Origin: Dryas octopetala
Taxonomy: Eukaryota > Streptophyta > Magnoliopsida > Rosales > Rosaceae
Direction: 5' to 3'
Assembly: GCA_963921425.1 (NCBI GenBank)
Contig: OY992834.1
Span: 3,410,001 to 3,474,000, forward strand
Length of the DNA stretch: 64,000 nucleotides
The notes under the pieces are model-generated. The model did not search any database. It saw nothing but the letters and a program-made list of their open reading frames with translations, and had not been told where the DNA came from. Shown in pieces: positions 63,055 to 64,000 of the stretch; position 1 is the first letter of the stretch; the number at the start of each line of letters is the position of its first letter. A program made the translations under genes and the position numbers.

Positions 63055-64000
63055 ATGTGGGAACTTCAATCGGATTGGTACTCCCCAACTCGCCTCCACA
63101 GCAGCCCCATTACCCAGTACGACTTTCCGGTACAAATGCATTACTCTTTTTATCATTCTTTTGTGATTTCTTTTTTCTTTTTCTTTTTTATTTTTTGGAA
63201 TTTGATTACTGATTTGCTGTTCTTTGAATTTTGGGTATGTGTATCTGCAAATTCAGGGAGATCGGTTTATACCCAATAGGAGTTTGATGGATCTTGATCA
63301 AGCCCGCAGTTTATTGACAAACAGGACAGTACCAAGCCGAAATTCAAGTTTCAATGTATGAATTTACATTGCTTTAATCGGTTTTAGTTTGTTTGTGCAT
63401 ACATTCATTTGAGTTTTAGTTTTTTATCCTAGTCCATTTGACTTTTGCTAAAATTGAAGAATTGGGTATGTTAAAGTTGTAGAGGAGCAGTGTAGTTCTT
63501 ACATTTTCTTGCTTGTGCTGCAAACAATTCTTGAATTTCTTGGCTGCTGCAAATGGATATCCCAGTTCTTGGGTCTTCTCTCAGTTCATTGATTTTTCCT
63601 TTTTGTGACAGGACTTATACAGACAGAAGTTGGAGGACAAACTGACTTTGGATTCGGATGGGAATCCGTTTCGAATGTTGGTTTTCAGGGGGAGTCCAAA
63701 ATCAAAGAGAAAGTCGAGTCTTTGTGTTGATGAGATGCGACGGGGTGAGGCAGAGGAATTGGATAATTATATCAAACATCATCAGCTTCGAAGTTTGCCC
63801 AAGGTACTGGTGCATCTCAATTTTTTTCTTCCCCTTTCCTTTTGATAAGAAAAGTATTAATTTTGAACCTCTTCTACTGCTTTGAATCATTTGTCATTTA
63901 CAGTTTAGTGATCAAAATATGTTCATAGGTCTGCTGGGGTTTACTTGACCCTATGAACTTTACAAAGGGAAATAGATAACTGAATTAGGCACTAGTTTGA
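63055..64000 (+). CDS. CDC20: CDC20 (APC/C co-activator), 5' exons only
   Basis: CDC20 activates the anaphase-promoting complex and recruits its substrates in mitosis. Three exons lie in the window: 63055-63129 (MWELQSDWYSP), 63257-63355 and 63612-63803; the gene runs off the right edge in intron 3, before the WD40 propeller. The diagnostic piece is exon 2, GDRFIPNRSLMDLDQARSLL, which contains the APC-binding C-box (DRFIPNR) of CDC20/Cdh1 proteins; the following MDxDxAxxxL pattern is CDC20-specific. Exon 3 (DLYRQKLEDKLTLDSDGNPF ... MLVFRGSPKSKRKS) matches the linker before the first WD repeat (KLAETLN...RILAFK in Arabidopsis). Exon 1 differs from other CDC20s, so a divergent paralogue is possible. 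Confidence 0.85.

Overview
This is a 64-kb stretch of plant nuclear DNA, almost certainly a woody eudicot. The evidence is AT-rich intergenic DNA, short GT-AG introns, plastid and cell-wall genes, plant-type 25S complementarity in snoRNAs, and many MITE-like elements. Rosaceae (Prunus/Malus-like) is my best guess, but it is an inference.

Layout. 1-5.9 kb: two tandem SUVH6-like histone H3K9 methyltransferase genes, the first cut by the window edge; both end just before the post-SET domain. 8.0-8.4 kb (-): a secreted glycine-rich protein. 11.66-12.34 kb (-): a polycistronic C/D-box snoRNA cluster, three members with 13-14 nt perfect antisense to 25S rRNA. 12.76-13.79 kb: a spacer-less ~1-kb inverted repeat built of ~155-180 bp units. 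15.9-18.7 kb (+): ORANGE (OR), 8 exons. 19.1-20.65 kb (-): USB1, sharing a ~310-bp divergent promoter with a 28-exon SRS2-like UvrD helicase (20.97-28.75 kb, +). 29.2-29.5 kb: a TRIM element with identical LTRs. 29.7-32.5 kb (+): two small membrane-anchored paralogues with a C-x7-C-x13-C-x7-C pattern and a third remnant. 33.0-33.7 kb: a GC-rich TIR element.

34.1-35.5 kb (-): an ankyrin/PGG membrane protein with a GC-AG intron. 36.0-39.3 kb (-): a TMEM135/Tim17-like membrane protein. 40.6-45.4 kb (-): an LRR receptor-like protein with an internally deleted copy and a C-terminal remnant. 46.2-47.4 kb (-): an LIL3-like gene showing signs of decay. 48.2-51.1 kb (-): glutamate dehydrogenase (GDH1 type). 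54.5-55.9 kb (-): Mediator subunit MED31. 57.0-60.0 kb (-): nuclear poly(A)-binding protein PABN. 62.47-62.65 kb (+): a MIR169 hairpin. 63.05 kb to the edge (+): the 5' part of a CDC20 gene, with an E2F site and MSA cores upstream.

Most genes are unrelated housekeeping or regulatory genes that happen to be neighbours. Several serve RNA metabolism: rRNA methylation guides, U6 end processing by USB1, poly(A) tail binding by PABN, and transcription by MED31. Exon boundaries were worked out by hand from splice signals, reading-frame continuity and remembered family sequences; no alignment was run.
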